Part shown: positions 21,351-32,886 of the stretch, in pieces
Position numbering within the stretch: position 1 is the first letter of the stretch
Layout of the letters: each line of letters opens with the position of its first letter
Made by a program: the position numbers and the translations under genes
NCBI GenBank assembly: GCA_025084515.1
Contig: JAJAGP010000438.1
Location: 248,001-312,000, forward strand
Reading direction: 5' to 3'
DNA length: 64,000 nt
Origin: Ancistrus triradiatus
Taxonomy: Eukaryota > Chordata > Actinopteri > Siluriformes > Loricariidae
Notes under the pieces: model-generated
Databases searched by the model: none
Seen by the model: the letters and a program-made list of their open reading frames with translations, nothing else
Told to the model about the DNA's origin: nothing

Positions 21351-23599
21351 TACCAACCTTTGCAAACATTCACACGCCGCTGTACATGGCTAATCTGTAG
21401 TCATGTGTCTGAATTGGAATCATTTTCTGAGTATGTTTGAGTGTTTTGGTTTGCCTGTGGTAACCATCTCTATCTGTGTTTTGACCCATGCCTTTGAGTT
21501 TTTACAATGATTTTTGGATTTGATCTAACCGTACACCAATACCACTACCACCACCACTCACTTCTGGTTTTAATGCTTGATGTCCCTTCAGGACTGTTGT
21601 CTGTGCAGCGTGACATACAGGGCCAGTAAGCACAAAGGCCTGGAAGTTAAGGGAAGCTGTAAGGCTTTTGTAGTGTTAACCCTCTTGGCTCTCTATTACT
21701 CTCTTTCAGAGTAGTCACCCATGCCATGTTCTATACTAGAGTTGTGGGCTCGTTAGCAGTGGCTCTCTTGATATTTCCGATATTGCCATGCAGGTTTGCT
21801 AACTACCCATCTGGCATCACTGACATACCAAAGTAAGGGTTGCCAGATCTTTTAGGTTACATCTGTTGATTATGACTTCAACGTCCTCTGAGGCGCCAAT
21901 GATCTTTTTCCCTGAGCTGGCCATCCTCCATGGAATGAGCAAAGCCAGTTTCCATTGCTGTGTTTGGCCAGAGAGTGGCTGTCCCAGGGCTTCCTCCATG
22001 TTTGGTTACATGCTCCAGGAGATACACATTGAGGTGTTCTATAACATTCTCATGTTTCCCTCTTCAGCAAACAACGACACTGTCGTGCGTCTTCTGTTTA
22101 CGTCTTAGAATTCTGTATCTGCTCTCATCTGTTTTTGGTCTAATTTTGTTATTCCCCAACCTGTTACTTGTTCCATCTTTATTAGTCTTTGTATAAAAAT
22201 CTCTTGTGTCCTCTTCTTTTTGGCTGTGTGTTAAGATTTGACCCCCGTCTGCTCTTTTGTATTCACGAGTATGGATTTGCCTGTGTTCATCAAGCCCAAT
22301 TTCAATCTGTGTTTTGACTTTGAAGCTGCAAAATATAACTGTGTTTATACTCATTAACCAATTCATAAATAACACAAAAGGTTTTTTATATACTGTGACC
22401 TAACTAAGCCTGAAAACATGAGTATAAGGCTTATCACATTTAGCTCACAATCATTACGTCATGTAATGATTCAAGACAGTGGTCATAAGCAGTGCTTAAT
22501 TTGGAAAGCATGAGGTAAGGGAACACCAAGCATGCCGTGTTCTGGCAAGTGGGCAGGCAGTATAAAGGGTCTTTATTTATGTGTGGTTCTGACCTTCTGG
22601 TTCTGAGAGTACTAATGCTAGTTACATAGTTACTCATCATAAAAGCTACAGCCCCATCCAGAGCAGCCTAGTCTCAATGGACAAAGTCACAAAAGCACAA
22701 CTAACTATTTACTGCTTTATTTGTGTTTTAAATATGCAATTTGCTATAGCATTATGGAAAGGTTTGGGGCGCCTCGTTTCTATTAAACGTTTTTTTGCAT
22801 AAACAAAATAAAAACATTAATGTAACGTATGCAGTGAACTTAACGAAGAGCATGGGCACCTTTTCAAATGATCCATTAGTTTCTATGGTCTCATTAAGAT
22901 CAATACGAAAATCAACAAAACATTTGACCAGACATGCCAAAGCATTTGCAGATGACTTCTTGTGATTGAATGTCTACTTAACTAAACAAATGTGACAATT
23001 CATGTTAGATTTATAAGATACTAGACTGTGTAATTACAGATGCTACAGTGGATTACTGCTACATTTCTCCACTTGTCAGGCTCGATTTTGTTCAGAAATG
23101 TGAAACATAAACTGAATGAACAACCAAAGAGGAGCACAGAAATGATGGAAATTATAGTAAATAGAGAAGTAGATAGTGTAAATTCATTCATACTGAGTAT
23201 TTGGTTAGTAAGTTATCAACAAGTCGGAAGGAAACAACATATTACCAAAGGTTTAGTTCCTATAGCCAAATTAAAGTGGAATCAGGGCACCAATGAAGTC
23301 GTGACAGAATTGGGTACTGTTATTGGGGTAGCCAAGCATTTCTGAGAGTTTATTAGTCATTAGTAGCAAGGTCTGGTTTAGGCATCCTTTGTGTGTCCGT
23401 TGGAGAGATGTGCTGAAGGTTTTAATAGTTACCTAGAGGGATGGATCACTTACAAGTAAAATATAGAATAAAAGCCCTACTCTATTAATGCAATATTCTT
23501 GAAGAAAATCAACAAAAAGAAGAGAAAATAATTAAACTGAGGTTTACTAACCAGAAGTTACCTAGGGGATGGACCAGGGGCGTTTTCTAGATTATTTGT
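21351..23599. other. Unassigned sequence
   Basis: No gene recognised. Frames at 21817-22196 and 23040-23345 were checked and show no domain motif. A TATA-like GTATAAAAATC at about 22191 sits in TC-rich sequence that may be an old LTR, but ends could not be defined. Confidence 0.35.
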
Positions 23600-23905
23600 C
23601 ATAGTGGGGTACACACAGAATTTAGAGGGGCACAAGTGTACCACTCTGCTTGCCAATCAGTTATAGGGACACACCTGTGCATAAAGAACAAATTAGCACT
23701 AAGGAATATTTTATTAATTGCATTACATTTTGTTGATGCTAATATAACGGATGCCTTTTCTGATTTAATGAATGCTTTTGCCTTAGTGGTCAAGCATTTG
23801 AAAAGATTTTGAGGCATTTTGGGAAATGTAGTTTCTATAGTGAATTTGCATGGCATGTCCTGTAGTTCTTCCCAGCAATCCAGCATAAAACTGACTTTTT
23901 ACTGC
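23600..23905 (+). repeat. Dispersed repeat F, copy 2
   Basis: Contains GGCATTTTGGGAAATGTAGT and CAGCAATCCAGCATAAA, matching 21060-21320 and the inverse of 25600-25826. Confidence 0.6.
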
Positions 23906-23948
23906 TGCGAAAACATTTTTCTGTATACTGTGTACATACATATATATA

Positions 23949-24732
23949 CAGTGGGGCAAAAAAGTGTTTAGTCAGCCACTGATTGTGCAAGTTCTCCGAC
24001 TTAGAAAGATGAGAGAAGTCTGTAATTTTCATCATAGGTACACTTCAACTATGAGAGACAAAATGAGAAAAAAGAATCCAGGAAATCACATTGTATTATT
24101 TTTAAAGAATTTAATTGTAAATTATGGTGGAAAATAAGTATTTGGTCAATAAATTTGGTTCAACTAAATACTTTCTAACTTAACCTTTGTTGGCAATGAC
24201 AGAGGTGTAACGTTTCCTGTAAGTCTTCACCAGGTTTGCACACACTGTAGCTGGTATTTTGGCCCATTCCTCCATGCAGATCTCCTCTAGAGCAGTGATG
24301 TTTTGGGGCAACACGGACTTTCAACTTCCTCCACAAATATTATATGGGGTTGAGGTCTGGAGACTGGCTAGGCCACTCAGGACCTAGAAATGCTTTTTAT
24401 GCAGCCACTCCTTCGTTGTGTGTTTGGGATCATGCTGGAAGACGTCAAGAGGTGCCATTAATACAGGTAATAAGTGGAGGACAAAAGAGCTTCTTAAAGA
24501 AGAAGAAGAGAGCCAGAAATCTTGCTTGTTTGTGGGTGACCAAATACTTATTTTCCACCATGATTTAGTAAATTTTTAAAAAATCCTACAATGTTATTTC
24601 CTGGATTTTTTTTCTCATTTTGTCTCTCATAGTTGAAGTGTACCTATGATGAAAATTACAGACCTCTCTCATCTTTCTAAGTCGAAGAACTTGCACAATC
24701 AGTGGCTGACTAAATACTTTTTTGCTCCACTG
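23949..24732 (-). mobile_element. Tc1 family C internal-deletion derivative, both ends intact
   Basis: CAGTGGGGCAAAAAAGTG at the left and TTTTTTGCTCCACTG at the right, flanked by TA on both sides (part of short TA runs). About 200-bp inverted repeats surround a minus-strand remnant of the transposase C-terminal part (near 24180-24440). At 784 bp it lacks most of the gene. Confidence 0.88.
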
Positions 24733-25599
24733 TATATATATGTGTGTGCTTTATAAGTAGTTCATCCCTATGGGTACAAACTACAAACTTCAGGTAAAAT
24801 AACATCTTGCTCTTTTTCAGTGATTTCTTTCCTTCTTTTTGTCTCTGTCTGTCTTTCTTCCTTCCTTCCTTAATTTCTTCATGTTCCCTTAATTGTCGTT
24901 GTTTCTTCGTGATTAGCGACCCTCTAATGTGCATTACGCTACTTTAATGTTAATTGAAATAATATAATATTTTCATCTATTTAATAATTGTATTGTTTTA
25001 ATACAAAATGCTATCTATGAGCACTTCAGAGTTGTAATGTACTCTTTTAATTAATTTTGAACATTTATTTTTTAAGAAATGGATGACCTTTCTGCATGTG
25101 TGTTTTGTTCTTCCTCGTTCTCTTGATTAAAGTCATGTTTAAACACCATTTATTGAACTCATTACTTGTGAAAAGACTCTGGACAGAGAAAGGGTGTCTG
25201 TGTGTGTGCTGTGTGCGGAGCGTAAGGGAGAGCGGGGCCAGGTATCAGGTTACAGTCCACCAGTAACCAGAGAACAAGCAGCTGTTCTCTGTGGCAGTTT
25301 CAGCTGACATGATCTGCAAAGAAATTCATGATACTCAGCTTTATCTTTTACTTTCAAGTTAATTCAAGAATTAGAAACAGTTATAAGCAGTAGTCATTTT
25401 GGCCCTGAACAAAATATCATGTGGACTAGCTTCAAATAAGTGTAGCAATCAGCGTAGAATCAAGAGCAGAGAAAATCAATGTCCAGCTTATAGTAATCAT
25501 GCATTTAGTCATAGCTGAAGCCACACAGTCATCAAATGTTTGTATATTCAGTTTACACTCTATTGTAACAATATTTGAAATTATATCTGATAACGTTTT
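24733..25599. other. Unassigned sequence
   Basis: AT-rich, with a short CTTCCTTCCTTCC stretch near 24855 and a TG run near 25198. No gene recognised. Confidence 0.4.
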
Positions 25600-25826
25600 A
25601 AATGGTCTGTACCAGGGCTGTCATCAGACCCACTTTAGAGGGAAAAAACTCCAGTAACATGTTGCAGTGCCCCATTAAAATTATGGAGGTAGAAAGTCAA
25701 CTTTATCCTGGATTGCTGAGCAGAACTACAAGACACACCATGCAAAATCACTACAGGCACTACATTTCCCATAATGCTCCAGCATTTTACTAAAAGCTTG
25801 AGTGGCTAACACTTTCAGTCAGAACC
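25600..25826 (-). repeat. Dispersed repeat F, copy 3
   Basis: Inverse of 21060-21320 (ACTACATTTCCCATAATGC, GGATTGCTGAG). It breaks off at 25826, where the next repeat begins. Confidence 0.6.
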
Positions 25827-26886
25827 TGTTATGGTTCGCCATACTAAAAACCGGCCGAGCTGTGAAAACTGTGAAAGTAAAAAGTGTTTTTTTAGGACCC
25901 AAATGCAGTGATCTCCAGATGGAAGGGGTGAACCAAAATGTAAATAAATGAAAAGGAATTGAATTAGCAAAAATGAAAGGATTGTGGCTGGGGATAGAAC
26001 CCTGGGCTGTGGTATGAGGGCATACATGCTTAACGCTATTTACCACTCAGCCGCAGAAACCGAAAGTGAAAAGGGAATCATTAAGGGCACAAAAAAGAGC
26101 CGTTCTAGGACAAACTCAAAACCATGAACGTAGTATAAATGAATAAAATCAAATGGGGGAAAAAGGAAAAGAATCACCTGCAAGCCTAGCGCCGCAGTAA
26201 ATTAAAGCGCTCCAAAAATTTAAGCGGAGCGCCTGCACTCTCTCTCAAAGGCTGCGCGTGCGCAGACTAAAGCCGCTAAGTGAGAGAGAGAGGGCGTGGC
26301 GTGCTGTGACAAATTCCTCAGGGATTTCTCTACAATCCCCGAAGGCTGTGCGAGGGGAAGCACGGTGCTCCGTACATAGGAGCATGCGACAGACGTGCAT
26401 GCACTAGGCAATTCACAGTACTCTGTCCTGGCAGAGCTTGAAAAGGACACGAGACAACGTGAGGCTAAGCCTGGACAGAGCATGAAACGGACGCTCAAAC
26501 ACGAGGTACGAGACAAAACGCAGCTCAGAGTCCCTCACGGACACGATCAAAATGGGAAGACGCCAATTCCCTGATCGCGGAGAGGAGGGGGCTAGTGAGC
26601 CCAAATGGATCCGCGAGAATGAAGGCTGGATTCGAGGAAGTACAAAGAAGCCGACAACCGAGGGGCTGCTGCTCCTAGCCTAGCCCCTAAATCCTTAACG
26701 AACCTCGAGCCTTCTGGACTCTTCACAGCCTACTGCCTAAGTGCTATAGGTCTACCAGTCTCCCTAACATGCAAAGTGCCAACAAAAACCATGAGCATGC
26801 GAAAGCCGTGTGAGGGCTGTATGGGGTGAGAATACGACACCTGTCTGGGCTCAAATGTGCATTTAAATAGGGTGGGCTAGGGTACC
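25827..26886 (-). repeat. LTR-like composite repeat with internal tRNA-like segment, copy 1
   Basis: On the minus strand it opens with a TATA box (CACCCTATTTAAATGC) near 26870 and ends ATGGCGAACCATAACA at 25827. Inside, minus-strand 25985-26060 reads GCGGCTGAGTGGTAAATAGC ... GGGTTCTATCCCCAGCC, resembling pol III A and B boxes. The whole 3' half aligns with 30110-31010. A Tc1 fragment abuts it at 26887, so its promoter-side end is probably cut. Frames inside lack retroviral motifs. Confidence 0.6.
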
Positions 26887-26899
26887 CCTTAAAAGCTAC

Positions 26900-27990
26900 A
26901 CATCATCCCGAGATCCAAAGAAATTCAGGAACAACTGAGATAGAAAGCAATTGAGATCTATCAATCTGGAAAGGGTTATAAAGCCATTTCTAAAGCTTTG
27001 GGACTGCAGCGAACCACAGTGAGAGCCATTATCCACAAATGGCCAAGACATGGAACAGTGGTGAACCTTCCCGGAAGTGGCCAGCCGACCAAAATTACCC
27101 CAAGAGCTCAGCGACGACTCATCCAAGAGGTCACAAAAAGACCCCACAAACAATATCCAAAGAACTGCAGGCCTCACTTGCCTCACTTGCTCAATTTGGG
27201 ATTGGACGTAGTTATTAGGAGATAGTCTAAAAACTTGTAAAGTTGCTTTGAGACAATGGCTCCATTGTAAAAAGCACTATATAAATAAATCTGACTTGAC
27301 TTGACTTAAGGTCAGTGTTCATGCCTCCACCATAAGAAAGAGAACTGGGCAAAAATGGCCTGCATGGCAGAGTTCCAAGACGAAAAACCACTGCTGAGCA
27401 AAAATGAACATTAAAGCTCGTCTCAGTTTTTCCAGAAACACATCTTGATGATCCCCAAGACTTTTGGGAAAAACATTCTGTGGATTAACGAGACAAAAGT
27501 TTAAGTCTCTGGAAGGTGTGTGTCCCATTACATCTGGCCTAAAAGTAACACAGCATTTCAGAAAAAGAACACCAACAGTAAAATATGGTGGTGGTAGTGT
27601 GATGGTCTGGGGCTGTTTTGCTGCTTCAGAACCTGAAAGACTTGCTGTGATAAATGGAACAATGAATTCTGCTGTCTACCAAAAAATCCTGAAGGAGAAT
27701 GTCCGGCCATCTGATCGTAACCTCAAGCTGAAACGAACTTGGGTTCTGCAGCAGGACAATGATACAAAACACACCAGCAAGTCCACCTCTGAATGGTTGA
27801 AGAAATACAAAATGAAGACTTAGGAGTGGCCTAGTCAAAGTCCTGACTTGAATCCTATTGAGATGCTGTGGCATGACCTTCAAAAGGCCGTTCCTCTCGT
27901 AAACCCTCTAATGTGGCTGAATTACAACAATTCTGAAAAGATGAGTGGCCAAAATTCCTCCACAACGCTGCTAAGGGCGGCACAACCAGT
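26900..27990 (+). pseudogene. Tc1 family B transposase, broken
   Basis: The start codon is changed (ATC for ATG). A DNA-binding part is readable (GLQRTTVRAIIHKWPRHGTV near 26998), then the nested insertion. The catalytic region follows: GGGSVMVWGCFAASEPERL near 27590, QQDNDTKHTSKSTSEW near 27752, then a TAG stop before SQSPDLNPIEMLW near 27835. Stops and frame changes make it inactive. Confidence 0.85.
27182..27306 (+). repeat. Retroposon 3' tail inserted in Tc1 transposase
   Basis: Starts around GCTCAATTTGGGATTGG and ends TAAATCTGACTTGACTTGACTT. The Tc1 sequence resumes right after it with AAGGTCAGTGTTCATG, so the insertion split an existing Tc1. Confidence 0.82.
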
Positions 27991-28335
27991 TATTAGGTTT
28001 AGGGGGCAATCACTTTTCACACAGGGCCATGTAGGTTTGGATTTTTTTTTGTCCCTTAATAAGAAATACCTTCATTTAAAAACTGCATTTTGTGTTTACT
28101 TGTGTTGTCTCTGACTAATATTTAAATTGGTTTGATGTTCCGAAACACTTAAGTGTGACAAACATGGAAGGAAATCAGGAAGGAGACAAACACTTTTTCA
28201 CACCACTGTAGGTGTCATGTGCTGTAAATACTTGTAAGAAAATAGGTTTACGGATCAAAGGGTTAATTAGTAACCATAATGTGATTACAAGAATCCAAAC
28301 TATAATGCATTATGTCATTTCATGAAAAAATTTGG

Positions 28336-28600
28336 TGATGCTGGAAGTTTGTGAACCCACCAGAATTTTCTATATTTATATTTCTGCATAAATATGACCT
28401 AAAACATCAACAGATTTTCACACAAGTGCCAAAAGTAGAGAACAATAACTCTCAGTTAATTAAAAAAGGAGAAATATTATACTTTCTCATTCATTTATTG
28501 CGGAAACTAGTCCAGTGTTACATATCTTTGGGTGCCAAAAGTATGCAAACCTCTAGAATTAACAATTAATTTGAAGATGAAATTGATTCCAGTCAATAGG
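28336..28600 (+). mobile_element. Tc1 family A left-end fragment
   Basis: Matches 61170-61430: GAAGTTTGTGAACCC, ATGACCTAAAACATC, GCCAAAAGTATGCAAACCTC. Transposase and right end are absent. Confidence 0.8.
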
Positions 28601-28689
28601 AATATTCTGTTATTAACAAATTGCATTAACATATAAAATCACTGTAATTAGCATTGCAAACAACATGATCAGCACTCCGACCAGTCTAT

Positions 28690-28995
28690 GACTTTATAAC
28701 CAATTACTCCACAAGGGGCGCTGAAGTGTGCATTGTGACACATTCCTTCCATAAGCAGCATTAAACATTTCTGTGACTTGTACTACAGTGGCTGGGACAG
28801 GCTTTGTTGCTCTCACATATCAGGGAGCCTTGGGCATCCACACCCTGTCGCTGATTGGTGGTATGTCCCTCCTCGGACCACTCTCAGTAGGTACTCACCA
28901 CTGCTGATTATGAGCACCCTACTACAAACCATGCTGTTTAGGAGATTATCTGAGCAACGTCATTTGGACCATGTCAAAGTTGCTCAGGACTCCTG
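28690..28995. repeat. Degenerate internal fragment of a fish DNA-transposon repeat
   Basis: Blocks such as CACCCTGTCGCTGATTGGTGG and CACCACTGCTGATTATGAGC resemble the interior of Tc1-related repeats whose ends read ACACCGATCAGCC (compare 41497). The reading frame at 28778-28996 is a by-product. Confidence 0.45.
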
Positions 28996-30109
28996 AACAT
29001 CACTTACAGTAGACATATACTAATATTATGAAGCAAGTGCGCCCTCTGCTGATGGTGTGTAAGCGACACACTCCTGACGTATTCTCCGTTCCTCGTTTTG
29101 TACCCATTATTATTGTGAGAACTTAATCACATCCTGAGCTCTTGCTTGTAAAAATGTATCTTACAGGAAGCTAGATTTCAGTGCAACTTGTACTACAAGA
29201 TAAGACTTTAATAAAAAGCTGTAATAAAAGTGTATTTTACCGATTGGAATTGATTTATCACTGCAGCACTTTGTACACTGGGATTCACTGTGCACTGTGA
29301 TAAATCAATCCCAATCCGAATTGGTAAAATTCTGTTCAAACGTGCACCCGTTTGAAGAGGAGCATGGCTCTGACAAACATCAGTGCCTCCATAATGACAG
29401 AGGTTGGTGATAAGCCACACTGGCTCAGTTACGTGAATGAGGCCAACAACAGTTTGAACAGTGTTATAACTTATGTTGCTTAACCGTGTTACAAGGAGCT
29501 TTAGTGAACAATGACACATCAGCCAATGAAAATAATTCAGTAAAAAATAACTGTAAAGTTAAAATATACTTTTTTTCCATCTAACCATCCACATCTTCTC
29601 CCCCACTTTTTCTGGTCAGGATCGCAAGGAGGTCAGCAGTCTATCTCACTAGGCACGTGCAGAGGTACACCAACGACTGGGTGCCAGTAGGGTGACCAAA
29701 GGCTGTGTTTTTCCCAGACAAAGATCTAAAAAATGTGCAGCATCTGTAAGAAGTGCCGCACCTCAGCAACAGCCAGAGACCGCCAGAGTGGTGCATGTTG
29801 TGAAAGTATAAGTGAGCACTATTAAAATGTCCTACTGACTACTGAAATAGAGAAATTTAAACTTTAAAGTTAAACTTTTTTGCTTATTCATTAATTTTGG
29901 TGTAGGAAATGTAAAAAGCTGACTGGAAAGTAATAAGATACTCCAAGATAGGCCATATATATGCTACAGCAGTATTTGTTATTAGTCTTGTTAACTGTTC
30001 TGTTGTGCTCTGGTCAGTTTTGACCAATTTGGTATTTTCCTCAATCATATCTCTTAGATATCTTTCATCTGATTTACAAAGGCTTCATGTAGGGCAGCGT
30101 TCACTCATG
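28996..30109. other. Unassigned sequence with one hairpin
   Basis: No gene recognised. It contains the imperfect inverted repeat at 29234-29330. Confidence 0.4.
29234..29330. repeat. Inverted repeat / stem-loop
   Basis: Left arm ATTTTACC-GATTGGAATTGATTTATCAC (29234-29261) pairs with 29297-29330, with one mismatch and a 6-nt bulge, around a 35-nt loop. It may be a MITE core or an RNA hairpin; nothing decides between them. Confidence 0.7.
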
Positions 30110-31010
30110 TTTTGGCCTGGGCATGCTTGGTGCGATCACGCACTCATTTAGCGCTGATTGAGTGATTGGTGACACCTGTGGGCCAGAGTGCACACTCTAG
30201 CTCTGTCAGGTGTCACATCTTTACAGTGTATTTCGAGACCTCACCCAGCTCTCTTGCATATATTCGCGGCTTCGACGTTTTTTGTGTTAAGGAAAGCAGG
30301 TAGCCGACGGTTCGTAGGCCGCCAGCAAGTGTACGGCTTGGAGGCCCGAGGTTACCGCTTGGGTTTAGTTTTTTTGGATAGTGTAGGGCAAGATTTTTGC
30401 TTTCTGCTTCTCTGTGCCGTCCTCGTTTCCCCACCGTCTCCTCCGCGGCTTTGGCCGTTCGCTATGGTGACATTCTAGTCTCCTGCCTTTAAGTCACCCC
30501 TCCTCACTGTGATCTCGAGGGGAGTGCTACTTCCCGCGATCGTGGCAAGGAGGGGTGACTTAAAGCCCAAAGGGGCTTTGAAAGTATGCTGCGCTTCTCA
30601 TCAGCCTCGTCCTTTTGTTTTCTGCGTCCATGTCATGCTCCCTAAGCCGTGGGAGTCCCGTGACACGCCTTCGCAGCGTTCCGCTCAGGTACCAACGCTC
30701 TGCGCAAGGAGGACCCGATACGCCATTTGTGTAGCGGAGCTACGCCATAAGACCAGCTCAGCTTCCATTTTTTTCTTTTCAGCGGCTCAGTGGCACGTTC
30801 GGTTTACATAGTCATTACTGACATCAGCGCCCAGGGTTTGATCCCCAGCCGCTGCCTTTGTTTTCTTTTCGTTTTTATCTACTTTCATTTTTTATTTATT
30901 TCCTCTTTGGTTCACCATTTCCATCTGGAGCTAACTGCAATTGGGTCCACAAACCCCTGTTATTTGTTCCTTTTACAGTTCGCCAGTTTTTATGATGGCG
31001 AACTGTAACG
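30110..31010 (+). repeat. LTR-like composite repeat with internal tRNA-like segment, copy 2
   Basis: Homologous to 25827-26886 from about 30180 to the end (ATGGCGAACTGTAACG). It is flanked by TCATG on both sides (30105-30109, 31011-31015), a plausible 5-bp target duplication. It includes a strong stem-loop at 30487-30565 and the tRNA-like GCGGCTCAGTGG ... GGTTTGATCCCCAGCCGC at 30781-30853. Its first 80 bp resemble the arms of the fold-back at 34728-35369 (GCGATC..., TAGCGC, GACACCTGT). Confidence 0.6.
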
Positions 31011-31339
31011 TCATGACTTTCTCTAGACAATGCATATAAATACACAAAATGAATGATTTCATTTCATTCATGGACTTGGAATGGATGGAATGAAAAAGAA
31101 AGTGCATTTTTTTTATAACCACTAGGAAAGGGGTTGGTGAGAGCAAATTTTTGTTAAATACCTTTTAAATGGGTTTTAGTGACCCGACCAAATTTGGCCA
31201 TGAACACCAAGGACTGATCAGCTTATCGGCCATAATAACCCAGTGGAAAGTGGGTTAACTCCACACTAACCCACAGTAACATCACACCACTTCAGAACCA
31301 GCCGAATCCCAGATCAATCAGAGTTACCCAAGTAATAAC
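31011..31339. other. Unassigned sequence
   Basis: No gene recognised. It may be the upstream part of the retrotransposon remnant that follows. Confidence 0.35.
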
Positions 31340-31740
31340 ACAACAAAAACAAAACTACATCACTGATTGGAAGAAAGAAACTGCAGCACAGTGTAAGTTG
31401 CAGTGCTATCTGGCCCTAAATCAGCAGTACACTGTAGCAGAGTACCTGAGCACAGTGACTGATCAGAAACACAGAACCATGCTGACGAGGTACAGACTTA
31501 GTGCTCGCAAACTTTCCCCAGAGCAGACAGTGTGTACACACTGCAGCACTAACAGTGTAGAAACAGACTAGCACTTCTCAGCAGAATGCACCATAGCTCT
31601 GTACGAGAGAAATACTTTAAAATATTCCAAAAAATTCATCCACAGTTCTGCTCTCCAAACAACTCTGAAAAACTGAACTTCCTGTTAGGAGAGCAGCAAC
31701 CTCGCTGCACAGTACATATCAGCCTGGCTTAATCTGAAGG
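31340..31740 (+). pseudogene. LINE-type retrotransposon C-terminal remnant
   Basis: One frame reads LTRYRLSARKLSPEQTVCTH, then a zinc-knuckle-like C-x2-C ... H-x4-C arrangement (CTHC ... HFSAEC) interrupted by TAG near 31570. The pattern resembles the C-terminal region of fish LINE-type reverse transcriptases. No reverse transcriptase core is present in the window. Confidence 0.5.
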
Positions 31741-31763
31741 ACAGTGAGTGATGCACCCGAAGG

Positions 31764-31764
<1 letters not shown>

Positions 31765-31818
<54 letters not shown>
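31765..31818. repeat. (CA)n microsatellite
   Basis: About 27 uninterrupted CA units. Confidence 0.95.
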
Positions 31819-31821
<3 letters not shown>

Positions 31822-31892
31822 ATTAGTAAAAATTCCAGGTTTTCCTATCATCATAGGGACATTTGGTCCTCACAAGTATACGCAAGGCACAG

Positions 31893-31969
31893 GTACACAC
31901 ACGCACACAAGTGCACGCATCTACACACAAACGCACGCACGCACACACACACACACACATATACCCACA

Positions 31970-32011
<42 letters not shown>
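31893..32011. repeat. Compound CA / CACG / ATACCC microsatellite
   Basis: CA-rich array with CG-containing variants and TATACCCACA interruptions. The Thr-His repeat frame across it is an artefact. Confidence 0.9.
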
Positions 32012-32012
<1 letters not shown>

Positions 32013-32199
32013 GTAGTCTGTTACATACTTTAATATATCTTTTTTTTATTAATATTTTTTATTATTAATACCTGTTTGTCATTTGTATCTAACATGTCTT
32101 TTCATTCTAATATACTAATATGAATACTAATATGAATGCATGAACTACACAATAAACTAAGCATAAACAACACTGAATAAATGTTATGTAATAAATATA

Positions 32200-32302
32200 T
32201 TTGGTGAGAGTCGTGCTTTTGTGGTCGGTGTCTGCTCAGTGGAATTGTAGATCGTCCCGGATAAGAGCGTTTGCTAAATGCTGTAAATGTAAATGCCCTG
32301 CA
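32200..32302 (+). repeat. SINE type 1, 3' part
   Basis: Ends with GGATAAGAGCGTTTGCTAAA, the conserved tail also seen at 34565 and 51798. The tRNA-like head is missing. Confidence 0.7.
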
Positions 32303-32371
32303 GTGTATTTCTGTAGGTACGGTACCCAGACAAAAAACAGCTGAAGCCACTAAAAAACCAAAAGCAAAAAC

Positions 32372-32600
32372 CAGTCAAGTCATATTTATTTCTGTACTTT
32401 ATACAACGGAGTATTGCCTCAAAGCAGCAACTGTCTCAAAGCATTGCCTCAAAGCAGCTTTACAACTGTCTAGGCCCACAGCCCCAATTAAACAAGCCTA
32501 CAGTGGCAGTGGCAAGGAAAAACTCCCCTAAATGTGATGAAGAAGATACCTTGGAAGGACCAAGAATAAAAAAGTGATCCAACCTCCTTGGATAGCCTAG
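32372..32600 (-). repeat. LINE-like retroposon 3' tail, minus orientation
   Basis: Opens with the reversed tail (GTCAAGTCATATTTATTTC) and contains CAGTGGCAAGGAAAAACTCC. It has a local duplication of TCAAAGCA-containing sequence at 32417-32460. Confidence 0.72.
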
Positions 32601-32813
32601 ATTTTGTCCGTATAAATGAACTAAATTACTTAAGTAATAAATGATTAATAATAGTTGAAATACATAGAAGCTAAATATTTATATAAATATTGTATACATT
32701 GTTTATTACTCTTTATTACTTAGGCAATAATACACCTTTAACATTTATGCCAATAAAGTCCTTTTTTTGAACTAAGAGAAAGAACATTCGTGCGAATACA
32801 GTCCTTTCGAAAG

Positions 32814-32815
<2 letters not shown>

Positions 32816-32884
<69 letters not shown>
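32816..32884. repeat. (TG)n microsatellite next to the crem candidate promoter
   Basis: About 34 TG units ending directly at the start of the CpG-rich block. Confidence 0.95.

Positions 32885-32886
<2 letters not shown>

Larger units (their letters stand above)
26887..28208 (+). mobile_element. Tc1 family B element, left end missing
   Basis: The right end is intact (TTTTTCACACCACTG then TA). The left inverted repeat and leader are missing: sequence starts at AAAAGCTACACATCATCCC, which corresponds to the transposase start region (compare 59605). A retroposon tail interrupts it at 27182-27306. Confidence 0.85.

Noticed and set aside
26220..26604. Overlapping minus-strand frames of 63 and 98 codons
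   Set aside because: They lie inside the LTR-like composite repeat and have no domain signature. The second copy of the repeat does not keep the frame.
30781..30853. Functional tRNA gene
   Set aside because: Only A- and B-box-like parts are present. The arms do not fold into a proper cloverleaf with a clear anticodon, and the segment is part of a repeated element.
31744..32016. Thr-His repeat protein
   Set aside because: Direct translation of CA microsatellites with no gene context.
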